A stretch of 64,000 nucleotides of DNA from Aneurinibacillus sp. REN35 (lineage in GTDB: Bacteria; Bacillota; Bacilli; Aneurinibacillales; Aneurinibacillaceae): positions 124,001-188,000 of the forward strand of contig NZ_JBFTXJ020000005.1 in assembly GCF_041379945.2 (NCBI RefSeq), read 5' to 3'. A program made the translations under genes and the position numbers. Positions 26,609 through 34,802 of this stretch are shown here, in pieces; the first letter of the stretch is position 1; each line of letters starts with the position of its first letter. The notes under the pieces were generated by a model. That model had not been told where the DNA came from, ran no database searches, and saw only the letters and a list, made by a program, of their open reading frames with translations.

Positions 26609-27028
26609 TTATTTTCGAACGAGAATGGCATGATCAACTTTGATACATTGGTCCATAACCACGGTGATACCTGCTTCTTGTGCCTTCTTAGCCGCTTCCT
26701 CATTATAGATCCCCTGCTGCATCCAGATTACCTTTGGCTTGATCTGAATCGCTTCATCAACAACGGGACCCACATCTTCACTGCGGCGGAATATATTAAC
26801 AATATCAACTGGCTCACTAAGTTCAGTTAATGTATCTGCAGCCGTCTCACCAAGCGCTGCTTCTATTCTGGGATTTACCGGAATAATCTTGTATCCTTTA
26901 TTCTGCATTGCTTGTGATACCATATAGCTTGTCCGATCAGGCTTATCTGACAAACCGACGACAGCGATGGTTTTAGCCTCTTCAAGAATTTGACGACGTT
27001 CTTCATTTGTTGGGTTAGTAAAAGCCAT
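26609..27028 (-). CDS. CoA-binding domain protein (YccU/YneT-like)
   Basis: A 139-residue single-domain Rossmann protein of the succinyl-CoA-synthetase CoA-binding type: AVVGLSDKPDRTSYMVSQAMQ (nucleotide loop), VNPRIEAALGE and VDIVNIFRRSEDVG, ending in VVMDQCIKVDHA. These small proteins bind CoA; their role is not settled. ATG 27028 is preceded by GGAGG at 8 bases. Its own promoter region lies before 27060. Confidence 0.85.
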   Translation of the reverse strand: MAFTNPTNEERRQILEEAKTIAVVGLSDKPDRTSYMVSQAMQNKGYKIIPVNPRIEAALGETAADTLTELSEPVDIVNIFRRSEDVGPVVDEAIQIKPKVIWMQQGIYNEEAAKKAQEAGITVVMDQCIKVDHAILVRK

Positions 27029-27126
27029 GTGCACAGCCTCCTTTATTTGTTTGCTCTTTACTTATCTTTCGCCATCTATAGGTCTAACTCCTTTTTGACA
27101 AACACTTCCGTCTGTCGGCGGATTTG

Positions 27127-27156
27127 TTTGGTTAAAAAGTATGTTACTGTTATAAT
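27127..27156 (+). promoter_or_regulatory. Promoter of the methyltransferase gene
   Basis: -35 TTTGGT (27127-27132), 18-base spacer, -10 TATAAT (27151-27156). Confidence 0.6.
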
Positions 27157-27191
27157 TATTGAATAGACCGTATCTGTATGAGGAGGACCTT

Positions 27192-27773
27192 ATGGGCAAA
27201 CTTCTTTTTCTTTATAAATTTTTGACATCGCCGCGCAACGTAGGCAGCATTACGCCAAGCTCTACTTTTCTTGCCCGAGCGATGGTCAAACCAATCGACT
27301 TCAATAAAGCGAAAGCGATCGCAGAGTTGGGCGCTGGGACCGGCGTTTTTACCCGATCTCTCTATAAATACAAAGCCGCACATTGTAAAGTAGTTGTATT
27401 TGAGAGAGATGACAATATGCGTCAGCAGCTTGCGTCTGCCTATCCTGAGCTGCATTTTTACCATAATGCCGCTGATATATATCAAGCCACGGAAGATCTT
27501 GGTATTGATGGGTTCGATTATATTCTCTCAGGGCTTCCCTTTGCCAACTTTCCACAGGAATTACGCAATAGCATTATGGATAATGTAGAGAAGGCACTAA
27601 AACCCGGTGGGCTGTTCATTGCCTTCCAATATTCGCATCAAATGAAGAAACAGCTCAGTGAACGGTTTGAGCAGATTGACATCAATTTCGTTCCGCTTAA
27701 CATTCCCCCTGCTTTTGTCTATCGCTGTAAAAAACGGGCCGTCTCTTCTGCAACACGGGAGATGCAGGCCTAA
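27192..27773 (+). CDS. Class I SAM-dependent methyltransferase (phospholipid/KsgA-like)
   Basis: A 193-residue Rossmann methyltransferase. Motif I IAELGAGTGVFTRSL lies near residues 41-55, the acidic motif II is VVFERDD, and the motif IV region is DYILSGLPFANF. The N-terminal SITPSSTFLARAM is shared with phospholipid N-methyltransferases and small-rRNA dimethylases. The S-G-L-P motif in place of N-L-P-Y favours the phospholipid type, but the substrate is not certain. GAGGAGG precedes ATG 27192. Its stop codon overlaps that of the convergent ldh. Confidence 0.75.
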   Translation: MGKLLFLYKFLTSPRNVGSITPSSTFLARAMVKPIDFNKAKAIAELGAGTGVFTRSLYKYKAAHCKVVVFERDDNMRQQLASAYPELHFYHNAADIYQATEDLGIDGFDYILSGLPFANFPQELRNSIMDNVEKALKPGGLFIAFQYSHQMKKQLSERFEQIDINFVPLNIPPAFVYRCKKRAVSSATREMQA

Positions 27774-28726
27774 GCGTTAAAAGCAAATCCGATCTGACGT
27801 ATGAACTCCTGCAGCGTATTCGCTGATGCCTGCAGCTTCTCTCTCTCTTCATTCGATAACGGCAACGGGACCACTTCTTCAATCCCGTTCTTGCCGACAA
27901 CGGATGGAACACCAAGACAAACACCAGAGATTCCATGATAATCCTCTACATAGGAGGAGACTGGCAGGACAGAGCGCTGGTCTCTTAGAATCGATTCGCA
28001 TATTCGTACGAGGGACAGCGCGATTGCATAATAGGTCGCGCCTTTCTTTTCAATGATCCGATAAGCAGCACCACGTGTCTCTTCATAGATCTCTTCCTTC
28101 TCGTCATCTGTAAGATGCCACCGACTCGCCGTTGGCTCTGCCTCCAACTGTACACCACCCACACTAAGGGAACTCCAGAGAGGAACTTCTGAATCACCAT
28201 GCTCACCCACGATCATACCATGCACACTGCGAGGGTCCACTCCCAGCTTATCAGCCACTAAATACCGGAACCTTGAACTGTCAAGCAGTGTCCCAGAGCC
28301 AATCACCCGATGTTTTGGGAATCCTGATAGCTTCAATGCCACTTGTGTGAGAATGTCAACCGGATTTGTCGCAATTAATAAGATCGCCTCTGTATTATAT
28401 TGTGTCACTTGTTTAATGATTGAATCAAAAATTAATACATTTCGCTGCATTAAATCAAGACGAGTCTCACCAGGGTTCTGAGCAGCACCTGCCGTAATCA
28501 CGATAATGGAAGCATCTGCGCAATCTGCATACGTTCCAGCAGAAATTCGCATTGGTTGGGCAAGCATTAACCCATGGTTTAAATCCAACACATCCCCCAT
28601 TACTTTGTCCTGGTTACTGTCGATAATGACCAGTTCATTGACCAGTCCCCTAAGAAGCACCGTGTAGGCGAACGTGGAGCCGACTGCACCATTTCCGATT
28701 AATACCATCTTCGAAGTTGCCCTCAT
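27770..28726 (-). CDS. ldh: L-lactate dehydrogenase
   Basis: A 318-residue NAD-dependent L-LDH. The NAD motif GNGAVGSTFAYT is followed by the substrate-loop GETRLDLMQRN, ATNPVD, GSGTLLDSSRFRYLVA and the active-site block GEHGDSEVPLWS with the catalytic His. It reduces pyruvate to lactate for NAD regeneration. GAGGAGG lies 7 bases before ATG. Single gene; its 3' end overlaps the methyltransferase stop by 4 bases. Confidence 0.95.
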   Translation of the reverse strand: MRATSKMVLIGNGAVGSTFAYTVLLRGLVNELVIIDSNQDKVMGDVLDLNHGLMLAQPMRISAGTYADCADASIIVITAGAAQNPGETRLDLMQRNVLIFDSIIKQVTQYNTEAILLIATNPVDILTQVALKLSGFPKHRVIGSGTLLDSSRFRYLVADKLGVDPRSVHGMIVGEHGDSEVPLWSSLSVGGVQLEAEPTASRWHLTDDEKEEIYEETRGAAYRIIEKKGATYYAIALSLVRICESILRDQRSVLPVSSYVEDYHGISGVCLGVPSVVGKNGIEEVVPLPLSNEEREKLQASANTLQEFIRQIGFAFNA

Positions 28727-28816
28727 CTGTCATCCTCCTCGTCATGATTTTTTCCAAATTACTCCTTCATTGTAACATACCCATTCCCCACGCCCCTGTG
28801 GTCAAATCACTTCAAC

Positions 28817-28845
28817 AAAAAAAACCGACCCTTGACGAGTCGGCT
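28817..28845 (-). terminator. Terminator of the infC-rpmI-rplT operon
   Basis: CCGAC-c...a-GTCGG stem followed on the minus strand by T8. Confidence 0.8.
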
Positions 28846-28857
28846 TTTCTTCGATGC

Positions 28858-29217
28858 TTACGCATTCAGTTTTTCTTTTGCAGCGTTTGCCAATTGTGCA
28901 AATGCTTCTTTATCGTTTACAGCCATATCAGCCAGCATCTTGCGGTTTACTTCAAGACCTGCTGCTTTTAAGCCGTACATGAAACGGCTGTAAGAAAGAC
29001 CGTTCATGCGTGCTGCCGCGTTGATACGAGTGATCCACAGCTTGCGGAAGTCGCGTTTTACCTGACGACGGTCACGGTATGCGTACAGCAGGGATTTCAT
29101 TACTTGCGCATTTGCGGATTTAAATAAACGGTGTTTAGAACCGAAATAACCTTTAGCAAGCTTTAATACTTTTTTACGGCGATTGCGCGCCACATTTCCA
29201 CCTTTAACTCTTGGCAT
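28858..29217 (-). CDS. rplT: 50S ribosomal protein L20
   Basis: A 119-residue basic protein with the full L20 pattern: [29 protein letters not shown] at the start, [14 protein letters not shown] and [13 protein letters not shown]. It binds 23S rRNA early in large-subunit assembly and in low-GC Gram-positives represses its own operon through the leader. Third gene of infC-rpmI-rplT. Confidence 0.98.
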   Translation of the reverse strand: MPRVKGGNVARNRRKKVLKLAKGYFGSKHRLFKSANAQVMKSLLYAYRDRRQVKRDFRKLWITRINAAARMNGLSYSRFMYGLKAAGLEVNRKMLADMAVNDKEAFAQLANAAKEKLNA

Positions 29218-29257
29218 CGATGTTCTCCTCCTAAATCTTCAAATCGAAAAATCGAAA

Positions 29258-29458
29258 TTACTTCACGTATGTCAGCATGGATGCAATGCGTTTTTGGTCG
29301 CCGTTCGATACGATCGCGCCTTTGCGCAGGTTACGTTTGCGCTTCGGAGATTTTTTCTCCAGGATATGGCTTGTGTAAGCATGAGAACGCTTCAGCTTGC
29401 CGCTTCCAGTCTTTTTGAAACGCTTTGCAGCTCCGCGGTGGGTTTTCATTTTTGGCAT
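29258..29458 (-). CDS. rpmI: 50S ribosomal protein L35
   Basis: A 66-residue basic protein ([20 protein letters not shown] ... [12 protein letters not shown]) matching L35 over its full length. It lies between infC and rplT, with GGAGG before ATG. Confidence 0.98.
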   Translation of the reverse strand: MPKMKTHRGAAKRFKKTGSGKLKRSHAYTSHILEKKSPKRKRNLRKGAIVSNGDQKRIASMLTYVK

Positions 29459-29481
29459 CGTACAAATCCTCCAATCAAAAA

Positions 29482-29997
29482 TTACTTGTCGCTTTTTGGG
29501 GCGAGAATCATAATCATGCTGCGCCCTTCCATTTTCGGCTTGCGTTCAACAGTAGAGATTTCTTCTACTTCTTTTGCAAGCTTCTCCATCACTTGTTGGC
29601 CGATTTCAGCATGAGTAATCGCACGTCCGCGGAAGCGAATCGTCAGTTTGACTTTATTTCCGTTTTCAAGAAACTTCACTGTATTGCGCAGTTTCGTCTG
29701 GAAATCATGTTCTTCAATCGTGGGTGAAAGACGAACTTCTTTAATTTCCACGACCTTTTGGTTCTTACGTGCTTCTTTCTCTTTCTTTTGCTGTTCGTAT
29801 CTGAACTTACCGTAGTCCATGATACGGCACACCGGCGGTTTAGCAGTCGGCGCGATGTTCACCAGATCCAGCTCTTTCTCTTGAGCCATGCGAAGTGCTT
29901 CACGCAGCGGCACAATGCCAAGCTGCTCGCCCTCCTGATCAATCAAACGAACCTCACGAGCACGAATATCTTCATTGATTAAATGATCCTTGCTAAT
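29482..29997 (-). CDS. infC: Translation initiation factor IF-3, AUU start
   Basis: A 171-residue IF-3 beginning [17 protein letters not shown], the same place as B. subtilis IF-3. At that point the DNA reads ATT, preceded by GGAGGT at 8 bases. The AUU start is known in this gene and lets IF-3 limit its own synthesis. The longer ATG frame to 30048 has no ribosome site and would include part of the leader. Motifs [28 protein letters not shown] (linker) and [15 protein letters not shown] are present. First gene of the operon. Confidence 0.96.
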   Translation of the reverse strand: MSKDHLINEDIRAREVRLIDQEGEQLGIVPLREALRMAQEKELDLVNIAPTAKPPVCRIMDYGKFRYEQQKKEKEARKNQKVVEIKEVRLSPTIEEHDFQTKLRNTVKFLENGNKVKLTIRFRGRAITHAEIGQQVMEKLAKEVEEISTVERKPKMEGRSMIMILAPKSDK

Positions 29998-30190
29998 AGC
30001 CTGCCACCTCCAAAAGATTTTGGACCAAAGCAAAAAATGCGGACGCACCGCGCCCGCACTCTATTCCATAAAAATTAATTGATCCCATTATGGATATTGA
30101 ATAGATACCTGTGGACAACAAACCATGCGTCATACAGGTGAGAAGCGGGAGCTTCTGCTTTGGATTCCGTTATATGTTTGACACTTTTAC
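29998..30190 (-). promoter_or_regulatory. infC leader with attenuator (L20 leader)
   Basis: A 190-base untranslated leader precedes the AUU start. It ends with a terminator-like stem TGCGGGC ... GCGTCCGCA and T6 (30032-30058), about 35 bases before the start codon, the position of the L20-responsive attenuator known in Bacillales. Upstream sequence contains further pairing segments. L20 binding is inferred from position. Confidence 0.75.
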
Positions 30191-30192
30191 CA

Positions 30193-30221
30193 TTGTAACG
30201 GATATGAATAGGCCCGTCAAG
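30193..30221 (-). promoter_or_regulatory. infC operon promoter
   Basis: Minus strand -35 TTGACG (30216-30221), 17-base spacer, -10 TACAAT (30193-30198). Confidence 0.85.
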
Positions 30222-30246
30222 CTTCTTCTATGTTTTTTTAAAAAGA

Positions 30247-30600
30247 TTACATGACTGAAATAAGCTCAAGTCGATCGTCTACCTCTGTATTCGTGCGGCG
30301 CAGCGTATATGCCGGGAGTTCAATCACGCTTTTTGCCGCTTTATTGGCGCGTGCAATCCGGAACGGCACTACATTCTCATATTGCTTAATTACACACCCA
30401 TGCTCATCAATAAATACCACATCAATAGCAAATTTCATAAAAAACGTATGAACAGATGTGCACTCCGGAATAAGGAGCCCATGACCGGCGGGCAGCGTGC
30501 TGTGACGCAGAAGCCCTATTGTCTTCTCTCTTTTAGATATTGCTTCCTGCACCCTATCAGCTAGCACCGTATTCTTTGTACGATTTAAAATTTGCAGCAT
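30247..30600 (-). CDS. DUF192 family protein
   Basis: A 117-residue protein with the DUF192 pattern R-x-x-T-L-P-x-G-x-G-L-L-I-P-E-C-x-x-V-H-T-F-F-M-K-F-A-I-D-V-V-F-I-D. These small beta proteins are widespread and of unknown function; in some bacteria they lie beside pilus or secretion genes. Here it lies downstream of the Tad locus, leftward, 19 bases after a lipoprotein gene. It has no signal peptide, so it is cytoplasmic. Confidence 0.85.
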   Translation of the reverse strand: MLQILNRTKNTVLADRVQEAISKREKTIGLLRHSTLPAGHGLLIPECTSVHTFFMKFAIDVVFIDEHGCVIKQYENVVPFRIARANKAAKSVIELPAYTLRRTNTEVDDRLELISVM

Positions 30601-30619
30601 TGTATTCTCCGTACACGCA

Positions 30620-31216
30620 CTAATTGCGTTGAATCTGCATGGTTTTTACAATCGATTCAGCAAAAGCCGGCATCTCTGTGTCGCTTTCTTCCCCCACCGC
30701 ATCCAAACGAATAATATGGGTAGGTGTATAAATCGTATTGACACTGATCCAATGCCCTTTCATCTGTTCAATGTTTTGCTCTGACATGTCAATGAATTTC
30801 CCCTGTTCAGGGTGCTTATACGGGTTAATGTTAGCTTGCAGCCCTTGGAAATCTTTTACCTGGATCATTTTTGTATCAGGAACCTGCTTTTTCACTGCCG
30901 CAACGATCTTGCCTATCTCTTCCTGTGTTGCCTGCGGAACGATGAAAAGACCAAAGAGACGTTTTTCTTTTTCACTTGTAAACTTAATTCCAATATCCCC
31001 CTCAACGTTGGAGTTTACCGGAACAAATCCGTCCGGAAGCTTAAATGTCACGGTATAATCCTGAAAGCGTGTCGTAACCATCTCGGTTTCCTTATTGTAC
31101 GTAGCAGGCACCTTGTTAATCGTTTTTGTTCCCTCCCAGCCTTTTACCGGCTCCGATGAACATCCCGCCAGCATCATTATAGCTAAAGCCAAAACAATTA
31201 CTGTATATTTTTTCAT
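30620..31216 (-). CDS. Lipoprotein of unknown function
   Basis: A 198-residue protein. The signal peptide MKKYTVIVLALAIMMLAGC has a textbook lipobox L-A-G-C, so it is anchored on the outer membrane face. The mature domain is alpha/beta, around TTRFQDYTVTFKLPDGF and MKGHWISVNTIYTPTHIIRLD. Family not recognised. It lies in a run of three leftward genes after the Tad region, and an accessory pilus role is only a suggestion. Confidence 0.7.
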   Translation of the reverse strand: MKKYTVIVLALAIMMLAGCSSEPVKGWEGTKTINKVPATYNKETEMVTTRFQDYTVTFKLPDGFVPVNSNVEGDIGIKFTSEKEKRLFGLFIVPQATQEEIGKIVAAVKKQVPDTKMIQVKDFQGLQANINPYKHPEQGKFIDMSEQNIEQMKGHWISVNTIYTPTHIIRLDAVGEESDTEMPAFAESIVKTMQIQRN

Positions 31217-31228
31217 AGATATACCCCT

Positions 31229-32080
31229 TTAATTTTTTAACACTTGTAAATAACGCTCTTTCAATTGTGACCAGAAGAACTCCTCAGGCTTCTGTCTAAA
31301 AACATAGCGTGTCACACCATCTACGATTTCCTTTTTCATTTGGCTTTTATTTTGTGGATCGTTTGCTTTTTGTGTTTTTAGCCGTATTTGGATTAAACGA
31401 GCTGCTTGCCTTTGCGCTTTATCAAGCGATCGAAGGACCTCTTTGTTCTCTACAAATGTGAGCAGGCGTGCTCTTTCCAATTCAATTGCCATTGCATTTT
31501 CAATTCTCTCTCCTTCCCACTCTCCCTTTTGCATTTCATTTCTAAGCAAACGGTTCATCAACTCGCCGTCGATGCAGCCGGATTTTTCAACTTCAGTATA
31601 TTTCTCCAAAAACTCGCGGTCGATCTCTAAAATTTTATGATCGAGCAGTATATCCCTTCGTGTAACCTCCATAAAAGCACGGTACGCTTTTTCTGTCGGC
31701 TCATCAAATAGAGGATGCGGCTTAAATAGCGGATACAGCATGTCAAACGCTTCCAATAATTCACTAAACAAATTGCGCTTATTTCCGATTCTTACTATCT
31801 CTTTTACATTAGCAATCCGCTCTCTTTGCAGCATACTTACGTAACTAAAAATAATGGAAAGAATGTGTTCCGCCATTTTTCTATCTGTCATAGATCCATC
31901 TTCATTAAGCACAAGATAAGCAGTCGGCTGTGCAAAAAAGAGAAACTCTCTCTTACCAAGCTCCATCGCATAGTAATAGGAATCATCCCACTTCACCTTA
32001 TACGATCGCAATACTTTCTCACCTGATGCTGTATATGATTCGGCTGTACGCACTGCTTCCTGTGGAACCTTTGTCTTCAT
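31229..32080 (-). CDS. Hypothetical protein, 283 residues
   Basis: A soluble, highly charged, helical protein with no signal peptide or transmembrane helix. It begins MKTKVPQEAVRTAESY and has several Arg/Glu-rich helices (about 180-255). Family not recognised. AAGGAGG precedes ATG. It follows the lysine-rich repeat gene across a terminator and precedes the lipoprotein by 12 bases, so these two are likely co-transcribed. Confidence 0.55.
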   Translation of the reverse strand: MKTKVPQEAVRTAESYTASGEKVLRSYKVKWDDSYYYAMELGKREFLFFAQPTAYLVLNEDGSMTDRKMAEHILSIIFSYVSMLQRERIANVKEIVRIGNKRNLFSELLEAFDMLYPLFKPHPLFDEPTEKAYRAFMEVTRRDILLDHKILEIDREFLEKYTEVEKSGCIDGELMNRLLRNEMQKGEWEGERIENAMAIELERARLLTFVENKEVLRSLDKAQRQAARLIQIRLKTQKANDPQNKSQMKKEIVDGVTRYVFRQKPEEFFWSQLKERYLQVLKN

Positions 32081-32116
32081 GTATGTTCCTCCTTTCGCTC
32101 TTCACCTCTACGATCA

Positions 32117-32155
32117 CAAAAAAATAGAAAGGGAGCAAATCAGTCGCTCCCCCTC
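32117..32155 (-). terminator. Terminator after the lysine-repeat gene
   Basis: GGGAGC-aaatcagtc-GCTCCC stem (32131-32151) followed on the minus strand by TTTCTATTTTTTT. Confidence 0.75.
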
Positions 32156-32158
32156 TTC

Positions 32159-33793
32159 CTATCCCCAGCCTAGACGCTTGAGGAAGCCGCCAGCACGCTT
32201 GCGTAATCCGCTTGCTTTTTTGGAAATAGATGATTTTACGTTGTTGTAGGCAGATTTAGCTTTTGACTTGACGGTGCTGACTGCTGATTTTACTTTTGAT
32301 TTTGCATAGTTGTACGCAGCCTTTGCCGTCTTCTTGACTTTGGTATAGCCTGCCTTCACTTTCGACTTCGCATAGTTATATGCAGCTTTTGCCGTCTTCT
32401 TAACTTTGGTATAGCCTGCCTTCACTTTCGACTTCGCATAGTTGTATGCAGCCTTTGCCGTCTTCTTAACTTTGGCGTAGCCCGCCTTCACTTTCGACTT
32501 CGCATAGTTATATGCAGCTTTTGCCGTCTTCTTAACTTTGGCGTAGCCCGCCTTCACTTTCGACTTCGCATAGTTGTACGCAGCCTTTGCCGTCTTCTTG
32601 ACTTTAGCATAGCCTGCTTTAACCTTCGACTTCGCATAGTTGTACGCAGCCTTTGCCTTTGTTTTTACTTTTCCAGCAAACGCCTTCACTTTTGTCTTCG
32701 CCTTGCTGTACAAAGCCTTCGCCTTTGCTTTTGCTTTGCCGGCGAAGGCTTTTACCTTCGTTTTGGCTTTACTGTACGCTGCTTTCGCGGCACCGTATAC
32801 TGCTTTCGCACCGTCTTTGACCGCATTATACGCAGCAACCGCTTTGTCCTTCACCCAACCGATAGCCTTCTTTCCGAACTCACTCTTGAGAAAAGCTGCT
32901 CCCAGTGCTCCAACGACCGCGACGCCGCCAAGCACGAGCGCAACAGGGCCTGTGAAAAACAGAGCTGCTGCCCCGGCGATTCCACCAACGATCCCTAAGC
33001 CACCGGCGAATTTGGTATACCCATCGTCGCCGTTTACAATGTCATTAATTCCACCGCCAACAGCAAGTATACCGCCAAGAATGCCAGATCCCTTCGCTAA
33101 TGTCCCTAAATATTTAAGATTAGAGGCTGGTCCAAATGTCTGGAAGAAAGAATTTTTACTTGACCAACCAAAGTACTTGGCCGCTTCTGAATAAAGATTA
33201 AACCCTCTATCAGCAGCAACCATAAAGTTACCCACTGTACTCGCGGCGGAAGGACCCATGAAATATCCTGTAGACCCCAACAAAAGTTCTGACAAACCTG
33301 CCACATAATTCCCCTGCATCATGCTTATAATGGAATTATAGTGGGCATGAACCCCTTGACCAAGACTGATTCCTGTACCAATTTGCTGCCCAGCATCAGA
33401 CCCGCTCTCATCTTGCTGTACATGATTTGACTGTTGATTGCTTTGCGTGTCTGACGTATTATTTTTTAGAGGGACAGCTTCCGAAGATGATCCATTCATA
33501 TCGGTAGAAGAATTTGAACCGGATGTTCCTTGCTGTAGGTTTCCGGTGCCATTTTTCTCTTCTACCTGTGTTTTCTGCGGCTTCGGTTTTTCAACCGGTT
33601 TGCTTTCTTCGACTGGCTGTACGGTCTGCGCCGGATTATCTATCGAAACCGGTGCGACCGTCCCTCCTTCTACAGGAACCGCTGCATACGTCTGTGGTTG
33701 TATCACGAAAACTCCAAGGAGTAAAACATAAAACGCCAGCAGCAACTTTGCGAAAACGCCCGTCTTCTCCGTTTTCCTCGGTATGCGCTTCAT
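32159..33793 (-). CDS. Secreted protein with Gly-rich core and Lys-rich tandem repeats
   Basis: A 544-residue protein. Residues about 1-38 form a signal peptide ending near T-Y-A-A. Residues 40-140 are a Gln/Ser/Asn/Pro-rich linker. Residues 140-235 form a folded segment. Residues about 235-295 are a glycine-rich hydrophobic stretch (glycine-zipper style, possibly membrane-inserting). From about 300 to the end the protein is about one third lysine, with seven full 22-residue units (two divergent, five near-identical) each made of two 11-residue halves. No cysteine is present. It is downstream of tadG in the same direction by 34 bases, so probably co-transcribed with the pilus genes. Pore-forming effector, wall-binding adhesin or DNA-binding protein are all possible. 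Confidence 0.75.
   Translation of the reverse strand: MKRIPRKTEKTGVFAKLLLAFYVLLLGVFVIQPQTYAAVPVEGGTVAPVSIDNPAQTVQPVEESKPVEKPKPQKTQVEEKNGTGNLQQGTSGSNSSTDMNGSSSEAVPLKNNTSDTQSNQQSNHVQQDESGSDAGQQIGTGISLGQGVHAHYNSIISMMQGNYVAGLSELLLGSTGYFMGPSAASTVGNFMVAADRGFNLYSEAAKYFGWSSKNSFFQTFGPASNLKYLGTLAKGSGILGGILAVGGGINDIVNGDDGYTKFAGGLGIVGGIAGAAALFFTGPVALVLGGVAVVGALGAAFLKSEFGKKAIGWVKDKAVAAYNAVKDGAKAVYGAAKAAYSKAKTKVKAFAGKAKAKAKALYSKAKTKVKAFAGKVKTKAKAAYNYAKSKVKAGYAKVKKTAKAAYNYAKSKVKAGYAKVKKTAKAAYNYAKSKVKAGYAKVKKTAKAAYNYAKSKVKAGYTKVKKTAKAAYNYAKSKVKAGYTKVKKTAKAAYNYAKSKVKSAVSTVKSKAKSAYNNVKSSISKKASGLRKRAGGFLKRLGWG
32288..32788 (-). repeat. 66-bp in-frame tandem repeats (22 residues, 2 x 11)
   Basis: Units read AKAAYNYAKSK then VKAGYAKVKKT. 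Five near-identical copies and a partial sixth lie at 32288-32656; two more divergent copies lie upstream (about 32657-32788). The copies differ mainly by synonymous changes and Ala/Thr at one site. The 11-residue periodicity with Tyr at position 5 fits a hendecad amphipathic helix. Confidence 0.9.
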
Positions 33794-33827
33794 TTGTTCT
33801 CACCTCCTTTCAAGCTTCCGTTCTTTC

Positions 33828-34319
33828 CTATGTTTCAGGCACCTCTTCTCCCCCTTCCGGCACTGTATCTTCCTGTTCCGGAATGGAAAGTGATGAAGAT
33901 GTCTGAGCCTCTAACACTTGACTAGGCATATTGAAGATGCTCATGAAATGCAGCGGAACCGTAACTTGGCCGGCGACGGACACCTTGATTGCAGATTCTG
34001 TCCGCTCTTCAATTCTCGCATCCGTTAATTGAGCATCCTGCATATTAGCAAGCAAATATTGTGCGGCTGCCAAAGAAACGGTCGTGTCATCTAGCTCCAC
34101 TACCTGCTCAGCGTTCCACTTTTCTTTGTTATAGCTGTTAACCGCAGCCAATGAAGCAGCATCGACGGCTGCACTTAGCTTAACTTTCTTATAAATCAGC
34201 ATGCCTCCATCAATAACCAGGCCGGCGATCAAAATAAACACGGGAAGAGCGGCGGCAAAAATAACTACGGCAATTCCACGCTCTTCATGCAGAAGCCTTC
34301 CGATTTGTTTTCTCATCAT
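33828..34319 (-). CDS. TadG-like pilus assembly protein
   Basis: A 163-residue protein with the TadE/G-type N-terminus: a short basic leader, EERGIAVVIFAAALPVFILIAGLVIDGG (prepilin-like hydrophobic helix) and KVKLSAAVDAASLAAV, the typical TadG start. It is short compared with proteobacterial TadG and lacks the VWA part. Acidic C-terminus. Probably a minor pseudopilin-like component of the Flp system. Last pilus-like gene before the lysine-repeat protein. Confidence 0.8.
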   Translation of the reverse strand: MMRKQIGRLLHEERGIAVVIFAAALPVFILIAGLVIDGGMLIYKKVKLSAAVDAASLAAVNSYNKEKWNAEQVVELDDTTVSLAAAQYLLANMQDAQLTDARIEERTESAIKVSVAGQVTVPLHFMSIFNMPSQVLEAQTSSSLSIPEQEDTVPEGGEEVPET

Positions 34320-34332
34320 GCCGGGTTTCCCC

Positions 34333-34785
34333 TCATTCGATTTTATAGATAGCCGTATATTCTACCGGCACATTATCACCGATAAACTCCCCAACAAACG
34401 GAAGAGCAAATGAAAAGTGATGGCGAATGGTTACTGCAATGTCTCTATCAGCTGCCGGCGTACTTCCGTCAGGCGAAGCAGCGGGAGGAGGATCTGCCTG
34501 GATATTAATCTCGCTACTTCCGCTCAACCCTTGTAAATAAGCATCCGCCGTGCTTTTGATGCGCTCATCCGGATTTCCTGCTTCCTCCGCCTGCTCGCTG
34601 TATAATGTGGCACCAAGCCGTGCACTTTGCGATGCGGCCAATGTGACGACAATCTTCGAATATAAGAGCATGCCAAATGTCAGCATACCGAACAGGATCA
34701 GGAGAATGATCGGGAGTACGAGCGCTGTTTCCAAAACAGCCTGGCCGTCTTCATTTTTTTTATATTTCGCAAATAATGTTCGCAT
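34333..34785 (-). CDS. tadE: TadE-like minor pilin
   Basis: A 150-residue protein with the TadE signature NEDGQAVLETALVLPIILLILFGMLTFGMLLY near its start: the Glu of the pseudopilin helix is present and a Gly-Gln processing site is likely. The C-terminal part is a beta-rich globular domain. ATG 34785 has GGGAG 7 bases upstream; ATG 34791 (two residues longer) is the alternative. TadE pseudopilins are processed by the prepilin peptidase encoded nearby. Confidence 0.85.
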   Translation of the reverse strand: MRTLFAKYKKNEDGQAVLETALVLPIILLILFGMLTFGMLLYSKIVVTLAASQSARLGATLYSEQAEEAGNPDERIKSTADAYLQGLSGSSEINIQADPPPAASPDGSTPAADRDIAVTIRHHFSFALPFVGEFIGDNVPVEYTAIYKIE

Positions 34786-34802
34786 TCCCATACTCCCTTC
34801 CT

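Noticed and set aside
32288-32656. Regular 66-bp repeats like a CRISPR array
   Set aside because: No spacers; they encode the Lys-rich protein on the minus strand. The long antisense frame at 32640-33194 is an Ala/Phe/Pro-rich shadow.
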